This document shows, one piece after another, positions 50,704 through 60,126 of a stretch of DNA of 64,000 nucleotides. Under the pieces are notes generated by a model. It searched no databases and was not told the DNA's origin. It saw only the letters and a list, made by a program, of their open reading frames with translations. Each line of letters opens with the position of its first letter. Within the stretch, counting starts at the first letter, position 1. The translations under genes and the position numbers were made by a program. The DNA is from Sphingomicrobium sediminis (lineage in GTDB: Bacteria > Pseudomonadota > Alphaproteobacteria > Sphingomonadales > Sphingomonadaceae), in contig NZ_JAMSHT010000001.1 in the NCBI RefSeq assembly GCF_023805295.1, positions 1,302,001 to 1,366,000 of the forward strand. The letters run 5' to 3'.

Positions 50704-52416
50704 CTACTCCTCGTCTTCGCGGATGAACGGAAGCACGCTCGCCATGTCCGGTTCGCGCGTCGCATCGGGCGTGACGCCCAGCATCGGTGCGATCCGCGCA
50801 ACGGTTTCGGACACGACCGGCGCGACATTCCAGCCCGCGGTTCGCCAACCGAACGTTTCCTTGGTGCCTTTGGGTTCATCCAGCATCACGACGATCACAT
50901 AGCGGGGTTCATCGATCGGGAACACACCCGCAAAGCTGGTGGTGACGAGGGTGCGCGAATAGCGGCCGTTGACCAGCTTTTCCGCGGTTCCTGTCTTGCC
51001 GCCGACGCGGTAGCCCGGCGCATCGGCATTGCGACCGGTGCCGTGGGTCACGACGAGGCGCAGTAGCGCGCGCATCTTTTGGCTGGTCGATTCGGAGAAG
51101 ACGCGTTCGCCTTCGGGGACAGGATGTTCGGGCCCGACCTTGAGAATGGTCGGCGGACGATAGAGCCCGCCATTGAACAGGGTCGCATAGCCATTGGCGA
51201 GGTGAACGGGCGACACCGCAATGCCGTGGCCATAGCCGACGGTGATGGTCGCCAGTTCGTCCCACTCGCGCGGCGTCAGCGCGGGCCCGCGTTCCGGAAG
51301 CTCGTAATCGACCTTCTCGAGGAACCGCATCTTGCGCAGATATTCCTTCTGCCGCTCCGCACCCAGGCGCATGGCGATCTGTGCCGTGCCGATGTTGGAG
51401 CTTTCCATCATGATCTCGGCGACCGTGCAGGGGCGATTGAAGGGGTGCGTGTCGTTAATCTCGCGCTTGCGGATGACGAGCTTGTCGGGACAATCGTAGA
51501 CCTGCCCCATCGACACGATCTGGCCGGCCTCGATCCCCATGGCGACGGTGAACGGCTTGAAGGTCGAGCCCAGTTCGTAGGAGCCGAGGCTGGCGCGATT
51601 GAAACGCGCTTCGTCGCCGCCCTGCCCGGCCACATTGGGATTGAGCTGGGGAAGCGAGGTCATGGCGAGGATTTCGCCCGAATGGATATCCATGATGACG
51701 CCCGCCGCACCTTTGGCGTCGAAGCGGGTCATGGCGTCGGACAGTTCGGCCTTGAGCGCGCCCTGGACCGGCGCCGAAATGGACAGCACCACCGGATCGT
51801 TGCGGCGGGCGGGATCGAGCAGCAGGTCGTCGAAGGCGCGCTCGGCACCAGCGACGCCATGACCGTCAATATTGGTATAGCCGATGACGTGCGCGGCGAG
51901 CGCCGTCTGCGGATAGAGCCGGTCGGGCTCTTCCTCGATCTGGATGCCGGGCTCGCCCAGTGCGTTGACCGCCTCGACAAGGCGCGGGCTGGCGCGGCGG
52001 GCAAGGAAGTTGAACCGCTCGCCCTTCAGCAGCGCATAATAATCGGCCTCGTCACGCTCCGGCATGAGCTTGGCCAGTTCGCGTGCGAGGTCGAGCTTGT
52101 TGCCGATGACGCGCTTGGGGTTCACGCCGATGGTCCAGGCGTTGATCGTGCGGGCCAGCGGCTGGCCGTCGCGATCGACGATATCGCCGCGCGTCGGGAG
52201 ATAGTTGGACGCGTTGCGCGGCTCGCCATCGCCCATGCCGAAGGCGGCGAGCCAGGCGAGCTTGCCGCCGACCACCGTGATGCCCAGCCCGAATGCGATC
52301 ATCGCCAGCATCAGGCGCTGATGCATCATCGAGAGGAGCTGGCGCTTCTGGCCCTGCAGCTTGAGGCGCTCGGGCGCTGTGATGGGGGTGACGGGACCTG
52401 CGGGCGGGCGGTTCAT
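50704..52416 (-). CDS. ftsI: Septal transpeptidase FtsI (penicillin-binding protein 3)
   Basis: A class B penicillin-binding protein that cross-links septal peptidoglycan with FtsW. It has 570 residues: a cytoplasmic N-terminus, one helix (about 33-55), and a pedestal domain. The transpeptidase motifs are STFK in GSYELGSTFKPFTVAMG, SSN in MMESSNIGTAQ and KTGT in VGGKTGTAEKLVNG. The ATG overlaps the ftsL stop (ATGA). Confidence 0.96.
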   Translation of the reverse strand: MNRPPAGPVTPITAPERLKLQGQKRQLLSMMHQRLMLAMIAFGLGITVVGGKLAWLAAFGMGDGEPRNASNYLPTRGDIVDRDGQPLARTINAWTIGVNPKRVIGNKLDLARELAKLMPERDEADYYALLKGERFNFLARRASPRLVEAVNALGEPGIQIEEEPDRLYPQTALAAHVIGYTNIDGHGVAGAERAFDDLLLDPARRNDPVVLSISAPVQGALKAELSDAMTRFDAKGAAGVIMDIHSGEILAMTSLPQLNPNVAGQGGDEARFNRASLGSYELGSTFKPFTVAMGIEAGQIVSMGQVYDCPDKLVIRKREINDTHPFNRPCTVAEIMMESSNIGTAQIAMRLGAERQKEYLRKMRFLEKVDYELPERGPALTPREWDELATITVGYGHGIAVSPVHLANGYATLFNGGLYRPPTILKVGPEHPVPEGERVFSESTSQKMRALLRLVVTHGTGRNADAPGYRVGGKTGTAEKLVNGRYSRTLVTTSFAGVFPIDEPRYVIVVMLDEPKGTKETFGWRTAGWNVAPVVSETVARIAPMLGVTPDATREPDMASVLPFIREDEE

Positions 52417-52958
52417 TCGCCCTCGCCCGTATCGAGCGAAGCGCGGACCTTGCCGGCGCCATTTTCAAGGTCGGAGATGACTTCCGAAAGCGACGCCGCC
52501 GGAAGGGGGATATCCGGCGACGCCGCATCGGGCCCCTCGCCCTCATCGGAAGTCGGAATGGTGCGCTCGCTGGTCAGGCTGGCCTGGACCACGAGATCGG
52601 ACGGCGAACCAAGTCCGTCGCGCTCGGCTTCGGCCAGGATGACCGGCGCTTCGAGGCGCGGGGTCGGCTCGGGCCGCGCCATTGCGGCGACGACATAGGC
52701 ATTGGCGGCAAACTGATCGGCCTCGGGCGCGCTCAGGCGCAGGAAGCGCGCATTCCAGCGCTCGAGCTGCGATAGGCGGCCGCGGGTGCCAATTTCGGTT
52801 TCCAGCTTGCGGATATCGCGCGTCACATAAGCGATCTGCTCTTCGACCCGCTCCAGCTCGGCGCGCGACGAGGCGACCTGCAGGCTGACGAGATAGCAGG
52901 CGAGGATCGCGCCGGCGGCACCGGCCGTCCAGATGATCGAGGCGAAGCCGCGCATCAT
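52413..52958 (-). CDS. ftsL: FtsL-like bitopic division protein
   Basis: A 181-residue protein in the FtsL position between rsmH and ftsI. One helix (about 7-29) is followed by a leucine-zipper-like coiled coil ([20 protein letters not shown] to about 75), as in FtsL. The remaining 100 residues are an unusually long Pro/Glu/Ala-rich periplasmic tail. Sequence similarity to FtsL is weak, so assignment rests on topology and context. Overlaps rsmH as ATGA. Confidence 0.72.
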   Translation of the reverse strand: MMRGFASIIWTAGAAGAILACYLVSLQVASSRAELERVEEQIAYVTRDIRKLETEIGTRGRLSQLERWNARFLRLSAPEADQFAANAYVVAAMARPEPTPRLEAPVILAEAERDGLGSPSDLVVQASLTSERTIPTSDEGEGPDAASPDIPLPAASLSEVISDLENGAGKVRASLDTGEGE

Positions 52959-53881
52959 GCCGCCTTCTCCCAGGCAGGCGCCGAGGTGCGTGTTGCGGCG
53001 CGCAGCTTGGACGAGCGCGAACGCGGGTTGCGCAGGATTTCTTCTTCGCCCGGGCCGATCGCCTTGGTCACGTCTTCGAAGGTCGGCGCGGGGCCGTCCT
53101 GACGCTCGGGCATGTGGCGCGAGCCCTGCGGGCGATTGCCCGACCGGTCGCGCAGGAAATTCTTGACGATACGATCTTCGAGGCTGTGAAAGCTGACCAC
53201 GGCCAGGCGACCGCCAGGCTTGAGCACACGCTCGGCTGCACTGAGGCCCTTTTCCAGTTCCTCCAGTTCGGCATTGAGGTGAATGCGGATGCCTTGAAAA
53301 GTGCGCGTCGCCGGATCGGTCTTCATACCCTTGTGGTGGCCAAGGGTGTTGCGCACGACATCGGCCAGCTCGCCGGTACGCGAGAGCGGGCGCGCCTTGG
53401 CGATGGCGGCAGCGACGCGGCGCGCGCGCGGCTCCTCACCATATTTCTTGATGATGCGGGCAAGCTCGCCTTCATCGGCATTATTGACGAAATCGGCGGC
53501 GGTCTGGCCCGATTGCTCCATGCGCATGTCGAGCGGGCCGTCCTCGCGGAATGAGAAGCCCCGCTCGGCCTGGTCCAGCTGCATCGACGAAACTCCGAGG
53601 TCGAGCACGACCCCGTCTACCGTCCCGTCGATGCGCTGGTCCATTTGACTGAATGTCGCCTCGATGAGGGTAAGGCGATTGTCCGGCAGCCGCTCGCGCG
53701 CAGCCTCGATCGCATCGGGGTCGCGGTCGAAGCCGATGACTTCGCCGGCGCCGGCCTCAAGGATCGCGCGGCTATAGCCGCCCGCACCGAATGTGCCGTC
53801 GACAATCCGCGAGCCGTCGCTCACGCGCAGTTCGCGCACGACCTCGTCGAGAAGGACCGGAATATGGGGCGCACCGCTCAC
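52955..53881 (-). CDS. rsmH: 16S rRNA (cytosine-N4) methyltransferase RsmH
   Basis: Methylates N4 of C1402 in 16S rRNA. It has 308 residues. [13 protein letters not shown] and the SAM-binding [20 protein letters not shown] are the family start; [20 protein letters not shown] and [20 protein letters not shown] are signatures. It starts with GTG overlapping the mraZ TGA (GTGA). Second gene of the dcw operon. Confidence 0.96.
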   Translation of the reverse strand: MSGAPHIPVLLDEVVRELRVSDGSRIVDGTFGAGGYSRAILEAGAGEVIGFDRDPDAIEAARERLPDNRLTLIEATFSQMDQRIDGTVDGVVLDLGVSSMQLDQAERGFSFREDGPLDMRMEQSGQTAADFVNNADEGELARIIKKYGEEPRARRVAAAIAKARPLSRTGELADVVRNTLGHHKGMKTDPATRTFQGIRIHLNAELEELEKGLSAAERVLKPGGRLAVVSFHSLEDRIVKNFLRDRSGNRPQGSRHMPERQDGPAPTFEDVTKAIGPGEEEILRNPRSRSSKLRAATRTSAPAWEKAA

Positions 53882-54369
53882 AGCTTCACCCCGCGCTCTT
53901 CGAGGCGGAAGCGGGCAATATCCTTCATGTCTGCCGGGATTCGGTCGTCGGCAAGCAGCTTGGCCGGATTCCAGACCTGGAAGGTTTCGCCGACGCCGAT
54001 GAACAGAGCGAGATCCTCGATCCCGCCCTTCGATCGCATCATCGGGGGCAGGACGATGCGGCCGGATTTGTCGTAGGGCACTTCTTCGGTGGCACCGAAG
54101 GCCATGAGGTTGGCGGCCATATAGTCGACGTCAGCGCCCATCGCCGTCTCGGTCTTTTCCGCGCGGCGCTCCATCTTCTGGTGCTTCAATGCGGCATAGG
54201 CCGGATCGTAGGCATCGAGACAATCGAAGAGCGCATGCTTGGCCAGCACGATGGTGCGCGCATCGCCGCGCCGTTCGATCACCCCTCGCAGGAATACGGG
54301 CACGGAGACGCGACCCTTGGCGTCTACCGCGTTGACCGCGCTTCCCTGAAAGAAATGTTCGAGTCCCAT
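53878..54369 (-). CDS. mraZ: Transcriptional regulator MraZ
   Basis: An AbrB-like, ring-forming regulator that in E. coli represses its own dcw operon. It has 163 residues from ATG 54369. Two SpoVT/AbrB-like repeats are visible: [19 protein letters not shown] and [17 protein letters not shown]. The frame is open 35 codons further, but homologues start at [10 protein letters not shown]. Candidate MraZ boxes lie 130-170 bases upstream. First gene of the operon running to ftsZ. Confidence 0.94.
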   Translation of the reverse strand: MGLEHFFQGSAVNAVDAKGRVSVPVFLRGVIERRGDARTIVLAKHALFDCLDAYDPAYAALKHQKMERRAEKTETAMGADVDYMAANLMAFGATEEVPYDKSGRIVLPPMMRSKGGIEDLALFIGVGETFQVWNPAKLLADDRIPADMKDIARFRLEERGVKL

Positions 54370-54495
54370 TGCCGCCCTGTTTCCTGGTGCTGCTCCCACT
54401 CGCCGGTCGGGGCGCATGAGAGAGCCAACAAAGGCGGACGACCGGCGGGCGGAGGCAGCGCCTCCATCACCCAATGTGGGTAACCCATATCAGTG

Positions 54496-54540
54496 CGGGA
54501 TACAATGGGTTTTGATGCCATTTCATGGGTTTTCATGGAA
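54496..54540. promoter_or_regulatory. Candidate MraZ boxes: 10-bp-spaced TGGG repeats
   Basis: On the plus strand units begin at 54496 (CGGGA), 54506 (TGGGT), 54516 (TGCCA, degenerate), 54526 (TGGGT) and 54536 (TGGAA), exactly 10 bases apart, with similar spacers (TTTGA, TTTCA, TTTCA). E. coli MraZ binds TGGGN repeats separated by 5 bases. Location upstream of mraZ fits autoregulation; the repeats read opposite to mraZ. Confidence 0.6.
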
Positions 54541-54612
54541 TCTATAGGATTCCTGCGGGGTTGCGATGACAGGGTCGGGGACGCCGCGCCACCCATGCGG
54601 GAAGCACGACCC

Positions 54613-54621
54613 TGTGGATAA
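54613..54621 (-). promoter_or_regulatory. Perfect DnaA box upstream of the dcw operon
   Basis: The minus strand reads TTATCCACA, the consensus DnaA 9-mer, about 245 bases before mraZ. One such site is expected about every 130 kb of random sequence, so it may be chance, but it is intergenic in a division promoter. Confidence 0.45.
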
Positions 54622-54679
54622 GTCTGTTTGCAAGTGAATTTGGCCGAATCGCGCGACTCGGCAGCGAGGCGTTTCGGGC

Positions 54680-55420
54680 TCAGTCGAGGAAGACGTTCAT
54701 CCAGCCGACGAGCAGCGCACGGTTGCTGTCGCCAATCTCGCCCTCTTCCATCACGAAATCGGCATCGGCCACGAGCAAGGCCTGTCCCTCGCCCACGTCG
54801 CACAAAGCAATGAAGCCCTCTGCCTCGAGGCTGCACCTGCCGCCGTCTTCGACCGCGAAGCGGCCCGGTGCACGGGCGTAGACCAGCCGCTCGCCGACCG
54901 GCACGGCAAAGGCCCCCAAGGCTTCGGGTCCGGTCAGCCGCACGCCCCAGCGACCCAGCAATCCGGTATCGGCAAAGAATGGCGGCGGCGCGAGCGGCGC
55001 ACCAAGCGGCTGCCCGCTTTCATATTCGAGCCGCGGATCGGCCAGCAGCACGACCTTGCCCCCGGCACGGACCCAATTGTCGAAATCGACCAGCGCCTCG
55101 GCGGGCTGCGCGGCAGGATGCGCCATGAGGATGAGGTCGTGACCTTCGAGGCTGGCTTGGTCGGCCACCGCGATCGTCTCGACCCGATATTCGGATTGCA
55201 GCAGGCTCATCAGCGGAGAGCCAGTGTCGAGCAGATCGCCGCCACCCGAAAAAGCCACCGGCAGGCTGGAGAGCAGCAGCAGTTCCTCGGCAGTATCCAC
55301 CGCGACGATTTCGACGTCGGGCATCGGCTCGTCGTCCAGCGTATCGAGGAAAGCCAGCAAGCGCGCGCCGCCCAGCAGCAGCGCGAGCACCAGCGCGACG
55401 ACCCCTAGGACTGTCTTCAC
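54680..55420 (-). CDS. Membrane-anchored GldG-like domain protein
   Basis: A 246-residue protein with one N-terminal helix (about 4-25) and a periplasmic Rossmann-like domain. VEIVAVDTAEELLLLSSLPV, HDLILMAHPAAQPAEALVDF and LLADPRLEYESGQPLG resemble the auxiliary-substrate domain of GldG/ABC_transp_aux proteins. A late VGEGQALLVADADFVMEEGE also fits that class. It starts with GTG overlapping the upstream gene's TGA and lies just upstream of the dcw promoter. Function unknown. Confidence 0.6.
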   Translation of the reverse strand: MKTVLGVVALVLALLLGGARLLAFLDTLDDEPMPDVEIVAVDTAEELLLLSSLPVAFSGGGDLLDTGSPLMSLLQSEYRVETIAVADQASLEGHDLILMAHPAAQPAEALVDFDNWVRAGGKVVLLADPRLEYESGQPLGAPLAPPPFFADTGLLGRWGVRLTGPEALGAFAVPVGERLVYARAPGRFAVEDGGRCSLEAEGFIALCDVGEGQALLVADADFVMEEGEIGDSNRALLVGWMNVFLD

Positions 55421-55722
55421 TCGCCCTCCGGCGGGACGGTGATTTCGTTGACGATCAATTCTTCAGTCGCCGGATCGATCGGGATCGGGATGGGTGCGGG
55501 TGCCGGCTGTTCGGCCGCCTGGCCGGGCGCGACTCCGAGCTCCGACAAGGGCTCGTTCGCCGGCGGCGGTGGCACGTCTTCGGCAAACACATCCTCATTT
55601 TCGACCGGCACATCCTCGCGCGCGCCGGTCACTGCAGTGCCCAGAAGGACCAGCAGGAACACGACGGCAAGACCGGTGATTCCGATGCGGATACGTTGTT
55701 GCGGCATGACACCCATGGCCAA
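55417..55722 (-). CDS. Small bitopic, proline-rich protein
   Basis: A 101-residue protein with one helix (about 13-32) and a Pro/Glu-rich periplasmic tail ending in TVPPEGE. An ATG five codons in (55707) is equally plausible as start. It overlaps the following GldG-like gene by four bases (GTGA), so the two are a unit. No family recognised. Confidence 0.55.
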   Translation of the reverse strand: MAMGVMPQQRIRIGITGLAVVFLLVLLGTAVTGAREDVPVENEDVFAEDVPPPPANEPLSELGVAPGQAAEQPAPAPIPIPIDPATEELIVNEITVPPEGE

Positions 55723-55812
55723 AAGTTAGGCCCGCCCGTGCGCCTAGGCAATGGTCAGATGGGTGACAGTCGCACTTGACGCCTAGGCTCGCAGGTCTAA
55801 AAGCCGCCCATC

Positions 55813-56190
55813 ATGATCAAGCGCAACCTCACCATCGCCATCGCTGCCCTCGCCATTGCGGGGTGCAACAGCGAACCCGAGACCGTCACCGCCGGTGAAA
55901 TCATCGACCCGCAGGCCGAAGAGCTCGCCAAGCGCGAACCGATGGACATCAACGACCTGCCCGTTGGCGTGGGGAGCGACACGTATCGCTGCTCGGGCTC
56001 CAATGCCGTGGTCCGCGTCGACTGGGTGCGCACTGGCGAAGACCTGACCGCGCGAGTCACACTGCAGGGCAGCACCGGCATAACCTTGCCGGAAACCTCG
56101 CCCGGCGTGATGGCCAACGAAGACAATACGCTGCGCGGCACCCCGGGTAGCGACAGCATCACCTTCAACGGCGCGACCTGCTCGCAATAA
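55813..56190 (+). CDS. Small lipoprotein, unknown function
   Basis: A 125-residue protein with a lipobox LAIAGC (C17). The mature part has DTYRCSGSNAVVRVDWVRTG and an ending SITFNGATCSQ, with a Cys pair (C59 and C122 approximately) that may form a disulfide. The YxCxG...V pattern is loosely like MliC-type lysozyme inhibitors, but this is only a guess. Ends at a strong terminator before purL. Confidence 0.6.
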   Translation: MIKRNLTIAIAALAIAGCNSEPETVTAGEIIDPQAEELAKREPMDINDLPVGVGSDTYRCSGSNAVVRVDWVRTGEDLTARVTLQGSTGITLPETSPGVMANEDNTLRGTPGSDSITFNGATCSQ

Positions 56191-56206
56191 GCGCGCACCG
56201 CCAAGG

Positions 56207-56251
56207 AAAAGAGGCCCTCCCAACCAGCATCGGTTCGGAGGGCCTTTTTTT
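56207..56251 (+). terminator. Rho-independent terminator before purL
   Basis: Perfect 9-base arms AGGCCCTCC and GGAGGGCCT, with an inner AACC...GGTT, are followed by seven T residues. It ends the lipoprotein transcript; purL starts 30 bases later and so needs its own promoter or read-through. Confidence 0.9.
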
Positions 56252-56280
56252 ATCCCGCCCACACCATTAGAGCCGCTGAC

Positions 56281-58500
56281 ATGACCGACCAGCCCATCAC
56301 GCCCGAAACCGTCGCCGAACACGGCCTGTCGCAAAGCGAATATCAGACCATCCTCGACGCGCTGGGGCGCGAGCCGAACCTTGTCGAACTCGGCATCTTC
56401 TCGGTGATGTGGTCGGAGCATTGCTCGTACAAATCGTCCAAGCTTCATCTGAAGAAGCTGCCGACCGAAGCGTCCTGGGTCATCCAGGGTCCGGGCGAGA
56501 ATGCCGGCGTCATCGATATCGGCGATGGCGATGCGGCCATCTTCAAGATGGAGAGCCACAACCACCCCAGCTATATAGAGCCCTATCAGGGCGCGGCGAC
56601 GGGTGTCGGCGGGATCCTGCGCGACGTCTTCACCATGGGCGCGCGTCCGGTAGCCAACATGAATGCGCTGCGCTTCGGTCGCCCCGACCATCCCAAGATG
56701 CGCCACCTTATCTCGGGCGTCGTCTCGGGTATTGGCGGCTATGGCAATTGCGTCGGCGTCCCCACGGTCGGCGGCGAGACCAATTTCGACAAGGCCTATG
56801 ACGGCAACATCCTCGTCAACGCCATGACGGTCGGGCTCGCGAAAGCCGACAAGATTTTCTACTCGGCCGCCACCGGCATCGGCAATCCGATCGTCTATGT
56901 CGGCTCCAAGACCGGCCGCGACGGCATCCATGGCGCGACCATGGCCAGCGCCGATTTCGACGAGGGCATCGAGGAGAAGCGCCCGACCGTGCAGGTCGGC
57001 GATCCCTTCACCGAAAAGCTGCTGATCGAGGCCTGCCTCGAATTGATGGCCACTGATGCCATTGTCGCGATCCAGGACATGGGCGCGGCCGGCCTCACTT
57101 CTTCTTCTGTTGAAATGGCGACCAATGGCGAGACGGGCCTGCGCCTCGACATGGACAAGGTGCCGCAGCGCGAAGAGGGCATGACGCCCTACGAGATGAT
57201 GCTGAGCGAAAGCCAGGAGCGCATGCTCATGGTGTTGAAGCCCGGCAAGGAAGCGATGGCCGAGGCGATTTTCCGCAAATGGGAACTCGACTTTGCGGTC
57301 ATCGGCGAAGTCACCGATACGGGTCGCATGGTGCTTGAATGGCAAGGCGATGTCGTCTGCGACATCCCGCTCGCCCCGCTCGCCGACAAGGCGCCCGAAT
57401 ATGACCGCCCGCATCTCAGTCAGGACGAATATAAGAAGTGGGCCAATGTCGCCTCGCTCGATGACCTGCCCGACAGCAAGGATGTGTGCGGCGACCTATT
57501 GAAGATGATGGGCAGCCCCCATCTCGCCAGCCGCCGCTGGATCTGGGAGCAATATGATTACCAGGTCATGGCCGACACGGTGCAGGGCCCGGGCGGCGAC
57601 GCTGCCGTGGTCCGCGTGCATGGCAGCGACAAGGCGCTCGCCATCACCACCGATTGCACGCCGCGCTATTGCTATGCCGACCCGGTCGAGGGCGGCAAGC
57701 AAGCGATCGCCGAGGCCTATCGCAACCTCAGCGCCGTGGGTGCCAAGCCGCTCGCCGTCACCAACTGCCTCAACTTCGGCAATCCAGAGCGGCCCGAAAT
57801 CATGGCCCAGTTCGTCGGCTGCCTGGAAGGCATGGGCGAAGCCTGCCGCGCACTCGATTTCCCGATCATCTCGGGCAACGTCTCGCTTTACAACGAATCC
57901 AAGGCGACCGGCGGCGGCAGCGCGATCCTGCCGACCCCCGCCATCGGCGGTGTCGGCGTCATGCCCGATTGGAAGAATAGCGCGACGATCAAGCTCGGCA
58001 CGGTCGGCGAAAGCATCGTCATCATCGGCACCCGCCATCATGAGGATCTCGGCCAGTCGCGCTGGCTGGACATCTGCCATGATCGCCGCGACGGCGCGCC
58101 GCCGCGGGTCGACCTTGCCGCCGAAAGCAAGCATGCCGAAATGATCCGCGACCTTATCGATGCGCGGCTCGTGTCGGGCGTCCATGACGTGTCCGACGGC
58201 GGACCGCTGGTCGCCATCGCCGAGATGGCGCTGGCCTCGAACCAGGGCGTGCAGCTCGACAGCGATATCGGCGATACCGCTGCCGACTGGTTCGCCGAGA
58301 GCCAGGGCTGCTACGTGGTCTCCACGCCCAAGCTGGCCGAAGTGAAGGGTCGCCTCGCAGAGGCCGGCATCGAGTTCGATGTCTGCGGCACGGTCGCCCC
58401 GCACCAGGACGTCGCAATCGACGGCCGCGGCGTGCGGCTGGAAGACCTGCGCGCCGCGCACGAAAGCTTCTTCCCCGAATTGATGGCCAGCGAGCTCTAA
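56281..58500 (+). CDS. purL: Phosphoribosylformylglycinamidine synthase II
   Basis: The ATP-dependent subunit that makes FGAM in purine synthesis with PurQ and PurS. It has 739 residues, the small PurL type. [17 protein letters not shown] is the N-terminal signature, [20 protein letters not shown] the ATP-grasp-like PurM fold, and [20 protein letters not shown] the C-terminal signature. The ribosome site is weak (AGAGCCGC). No purQ or purS is adjacent. It converges on the receiver gene 14 bases downstream. Confidence 0.96.
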   Translation: MTDQPITPETVAEHGLSQSEYQTILDALGREPNLVELGIFSVMWSEHCSYKSSKLHLKKLPTEASWVIQGPGENAGVIDIGDGDAAIFKMESHNHPSYIEPYQGAATGVGGILRDVFTMGARPVANMNALRFGRPDHPKMRHLISGVVSGIGGYGNCVGVPTVGGETNFDKAYDGNILVNAMTVGLAKADKIFYSAATGIGNPIVYVGSKTGRDGIHGATMASADFDEGIEEKRPTVQVGDPFTEKLLIEACLELMATDAIVAIQDMGAAGLTSSSVEMATNGETGLRLDMDKVPQREEGMTPYEMMLSESQERMLMVLKPGKEAMAEAIFRKWELDFAVIGEVTDTGRMVLEWQGDVVCDIPLAPLADKAPEYDRPHLSQDEYKKWANVASLDDLPDSKDVCGDLLKMMGSPHLASRRWIWEQYDYQVMADTVQGPGGDAAVVRVHGSDKALAITTDCTPRYCYADPVEGGKQAIAEAYRNLSAVGAKPLAVTNCLNFGNPERPEIMAQFVGCLEGMGEACRALDFPIISGNVSLYNESKATGGGSAILPTPAIGGVGVMPDWKNSATIKLGTVGESIVIIGTRHHEDLGQSRWLDICHDRRDGAPPRVDLAAESKHAEMIRDLIDARLVSGVHDVSDGGPLVAIAEMALASNQGVQLDSDIGDTAADWFAESQGCYVVSTPKLAEVKGRLAEAGIEFDVCGTVAPHQDVAIDGRGVRLEDLRAAHESFFPELMASEL

Positions 58501-58514
58501 GGCTCCCGCCTCGT

Positions 58515-58886
58515 TTATTCTTCGAGGTCGGGCAGCACCTTGCGCAAGGTGCTGAGGACTTGGCTGCTGGTCACCGGTTTGGACAGCACCTTTTCATCGC
58601 TCGTCTTGAAGCTGATCTGGTCGGCGCTGTAGGCGGTGATGAAGACGAACGGGATGTCCCGGTCGCGCAGGATCTCGGCCACCGGTTTGGACGTCTTGCC
58701 CGCGCCCATGTTCACGTCGAGAAAGGCCGCGTCGATCTTGGCTTCGTCGGCGAGCCGCTTGGCATCCTCGACGTGGACGCTAGGGCCCACGACCTCGAAT
58801 CCGAGGTCCTCGAGCATGTCGGTCATTTCGAATGCAACCACGACTTCGTCTTCGACGATGAAGATGCGATGAGTGTCACTAGTCAC
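58515..58886 (-). CDS. Single-domain response regulator
   Basis: A 123-residue receiver with no output domain. VEDE (acidic pocket), D57 in AAFLDVNMG, PFVFITAYSADQI and the lysine in LSKPV are intact. The segment is close to the FAT GUY receivers (PFxFATGYG), to which the stress hub SdrG of Sphingomonas belongs, though with TAYS here. It starts with GTG overlapping the end of the kinase gene by 8 bases, behind GGAGG, so it is cotranscribed with it. Confidence 0.86.
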   Translation of the reverse strand: MTSDTHRIFIVEDEVVVAFEMTDMLEDLGFEVVGPSVHVEDAKRLADEAKIDAAFLDVNMGAGKTSKPVAEILRDRDIPFVFITAYSADQISFKTSDEKVLSKPVTSSQVLSTLRKVLPDLEE

Positions 58887-59970
58887 TGGCGGCCTCCTCC
58901 TCGCTGAGGAGTGGGAGCTGGAAGTGCCATTCAAATCCCTCCGGTTCGTATGATGTCTGGACGGCGCCGCCGGTTTCGGCGACCAGCGCCTTGCTGGTCA
59001 CGAAACTGCCGAAGCCCTTGCCCTTTGTCGCGCTGGGCTGCGGACCGCCACGCTCTATCCAATCTATATGGAGTTGCTCGCGGCCATCGACATGGACCTT
59101 GTCCCAGTTGAGCAACACTTCACCGCCCTCGACCGACAGGCTGCCATATTTAACGGCGTTGGTCGCGAGCTCGTAAAAGGCCATCGAGAAGCTGATTGCC
59201 TGCCGCGTCTGCAATTGCGCAAGCGGCCCTTCATATCGGATGCGCTCGCCGCAAATCGGGTCGAGTACGTCACGCGCGACATCCTCGAACGGCGCACGCG
59301 ACCAGTCATTGCCGATCAGCTTGGAATGAGCCGCAGCATAAGCGGCGAGGCGATTGTCGATGGTGCCGGTAATCTCGGCCTCGACCTCGGCATTGCGCAG
59401 CGAGCGCGCGACGATCGCCTTGGTCACCGAAAAGGCATTCTTCACGCGGTGATTGAGTTCGGCGATGAGGATCTTCTGCTTTTCGCGCAGCTGCACCTCG
59501 GTATCAATATCGACACAGGCCACGACCGCCCCGGTGCGCTGACCGTCGTCATTGAGGATGGGCGACCCGATAATCTTCATCCAAAATTTGGTGCCATCAC
59601 CACGCTGGTAATGAACGTCGAGTTCGGCGCGCTCTTCGCCAGCGATGACGCGGGCGAGCGGATATTCCTGCGAGGCCACCTGGCGACCATCGGCATGGAA
59701 GCTTACCCACTCGCCATATTCGTCGACGCCCTCGCTCATGAAAATGGGATGGCGAACCATCCGCTCCATATGCGCATTGCCGTGGACGATCTGTCCCCCG
59801 GCATCGGTCACGACCACGCCGACAGGGACGATGTCGAGCATCGCTTCCAGCTGGCTTACCTTGGCCCGGTGACTGCGTAGCTCGATCGCGCGGTCAGCTT
59901 CGGACTTTTCCAAGCTGGCCTTGAGCGCAATCAGTTGCGCTGCGGCATCCTGGATCTCATTTTCAACCAT
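58879..59970 (-). CDS. PAS domain HWE-type histidine kinase, cytoplasmic
   Basis: A 363-residue soluble kinase: an N-terminal coiled coil (about 5-42), a PAS domain (about 43-160) with IVPVGVVVTDAGGQIVHGNA, then the phosphoacceptor H174 in IAELNHRVKNAFSVTKAIVA. The N box is FYELATNAVKYGSLS (Tyr in place of the His that names the HWE family) and WIERGGP is the WxE segment. ATP sites look intact. It starts at ATG 59970 with GAGGGACC; the frame is open 25 codons upstream. It is coupled to the receiver. Confidence 0.88.
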   Translation of the reverse strand: MVENEIQDAAAQLIALKASLEKSEADRAIELRSHRAKVSQLEAMLDIVPVGVVVTDAGGQIVHGNAHMERMVRHPIFMSEGVDEYGEWVSFHADGRQVASQEYPLARVIAGEERAELDVHYQRGDGTKFWMKIIGSPILNDDGQRTGAVVACVDIDTEVQLREKQKILIAELNHRVKNAFSVTKAIVARSLRNAEVEAEITGTIDNRLAAYAAAHSKLIGNDWSRAPFEDVARDVLDPICGERIRYEGPLAQLQTRQAISFSMAFYELATNAVKYGSLSVEGGEVLLNWDKVHVDGREQLHIDWIERGGPQPSATKGKGFGSFVTSKALVAETGGAVQTSYEPEGFEWHFQLPLLSEEEAASD

Positions 59971-60090
59971 GGTTGCTGGGTCCCTCTCTGCGCGCCTGAC
60001 GATGAAGCGGGCTGTGAATGACGGAAAGTCCCGGACGCCCAGCAAGTTCCACGACCCAATGCCTAGCCATCCGCATCGGCGTCGTTTTAC

Positions 60091-60111
60091 TATTGCAAAT
60101 CATTCGCAATA
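60091..60111. promoter_or_regulatory. Fur-type iron box upstream of bfd
   Basis: TATTGCAAATCATTCGCAATA is an imperfect palindrome with 6-base outer arms (TATTGC/GCAATA) and the core AATCATT. It ends 15 bases before the bfd ATG and resembles alphaproteobacterial Fur sites. Confidence 0.7.
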
Positions 60112-60126
60112 GCATACAGTCGCACC

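Larger units (their letters stand above)
54370..54679. other. 310-base dcw promoter region
   Basis: No gene is seen in this stretch. On the minus strand TATAGAT (54546-54540) is a possible -10, followed by 10-base-spaced TGGG repeats. Also present are a perfect DnaA box (54613-54621), an inverted repeat CAGGGTCG...CGACCCTG (about 54569-54614) and four GANTC sites (54538, 54548, 54646, 54655). GGAATC-TATAG-GATTCC (54537-54553) is a second inverted repeat. Confidence 0.6.

Noticed and set aside
55783-57414. Long open frame on the minus strand opposite purL (543 codons)
   Set aside because: It is a mirror of high-GC purL codons: basic/Asp-rich low-complexity translation, no domain, no ribosome site, and it runs through the purL promoter and terminator.
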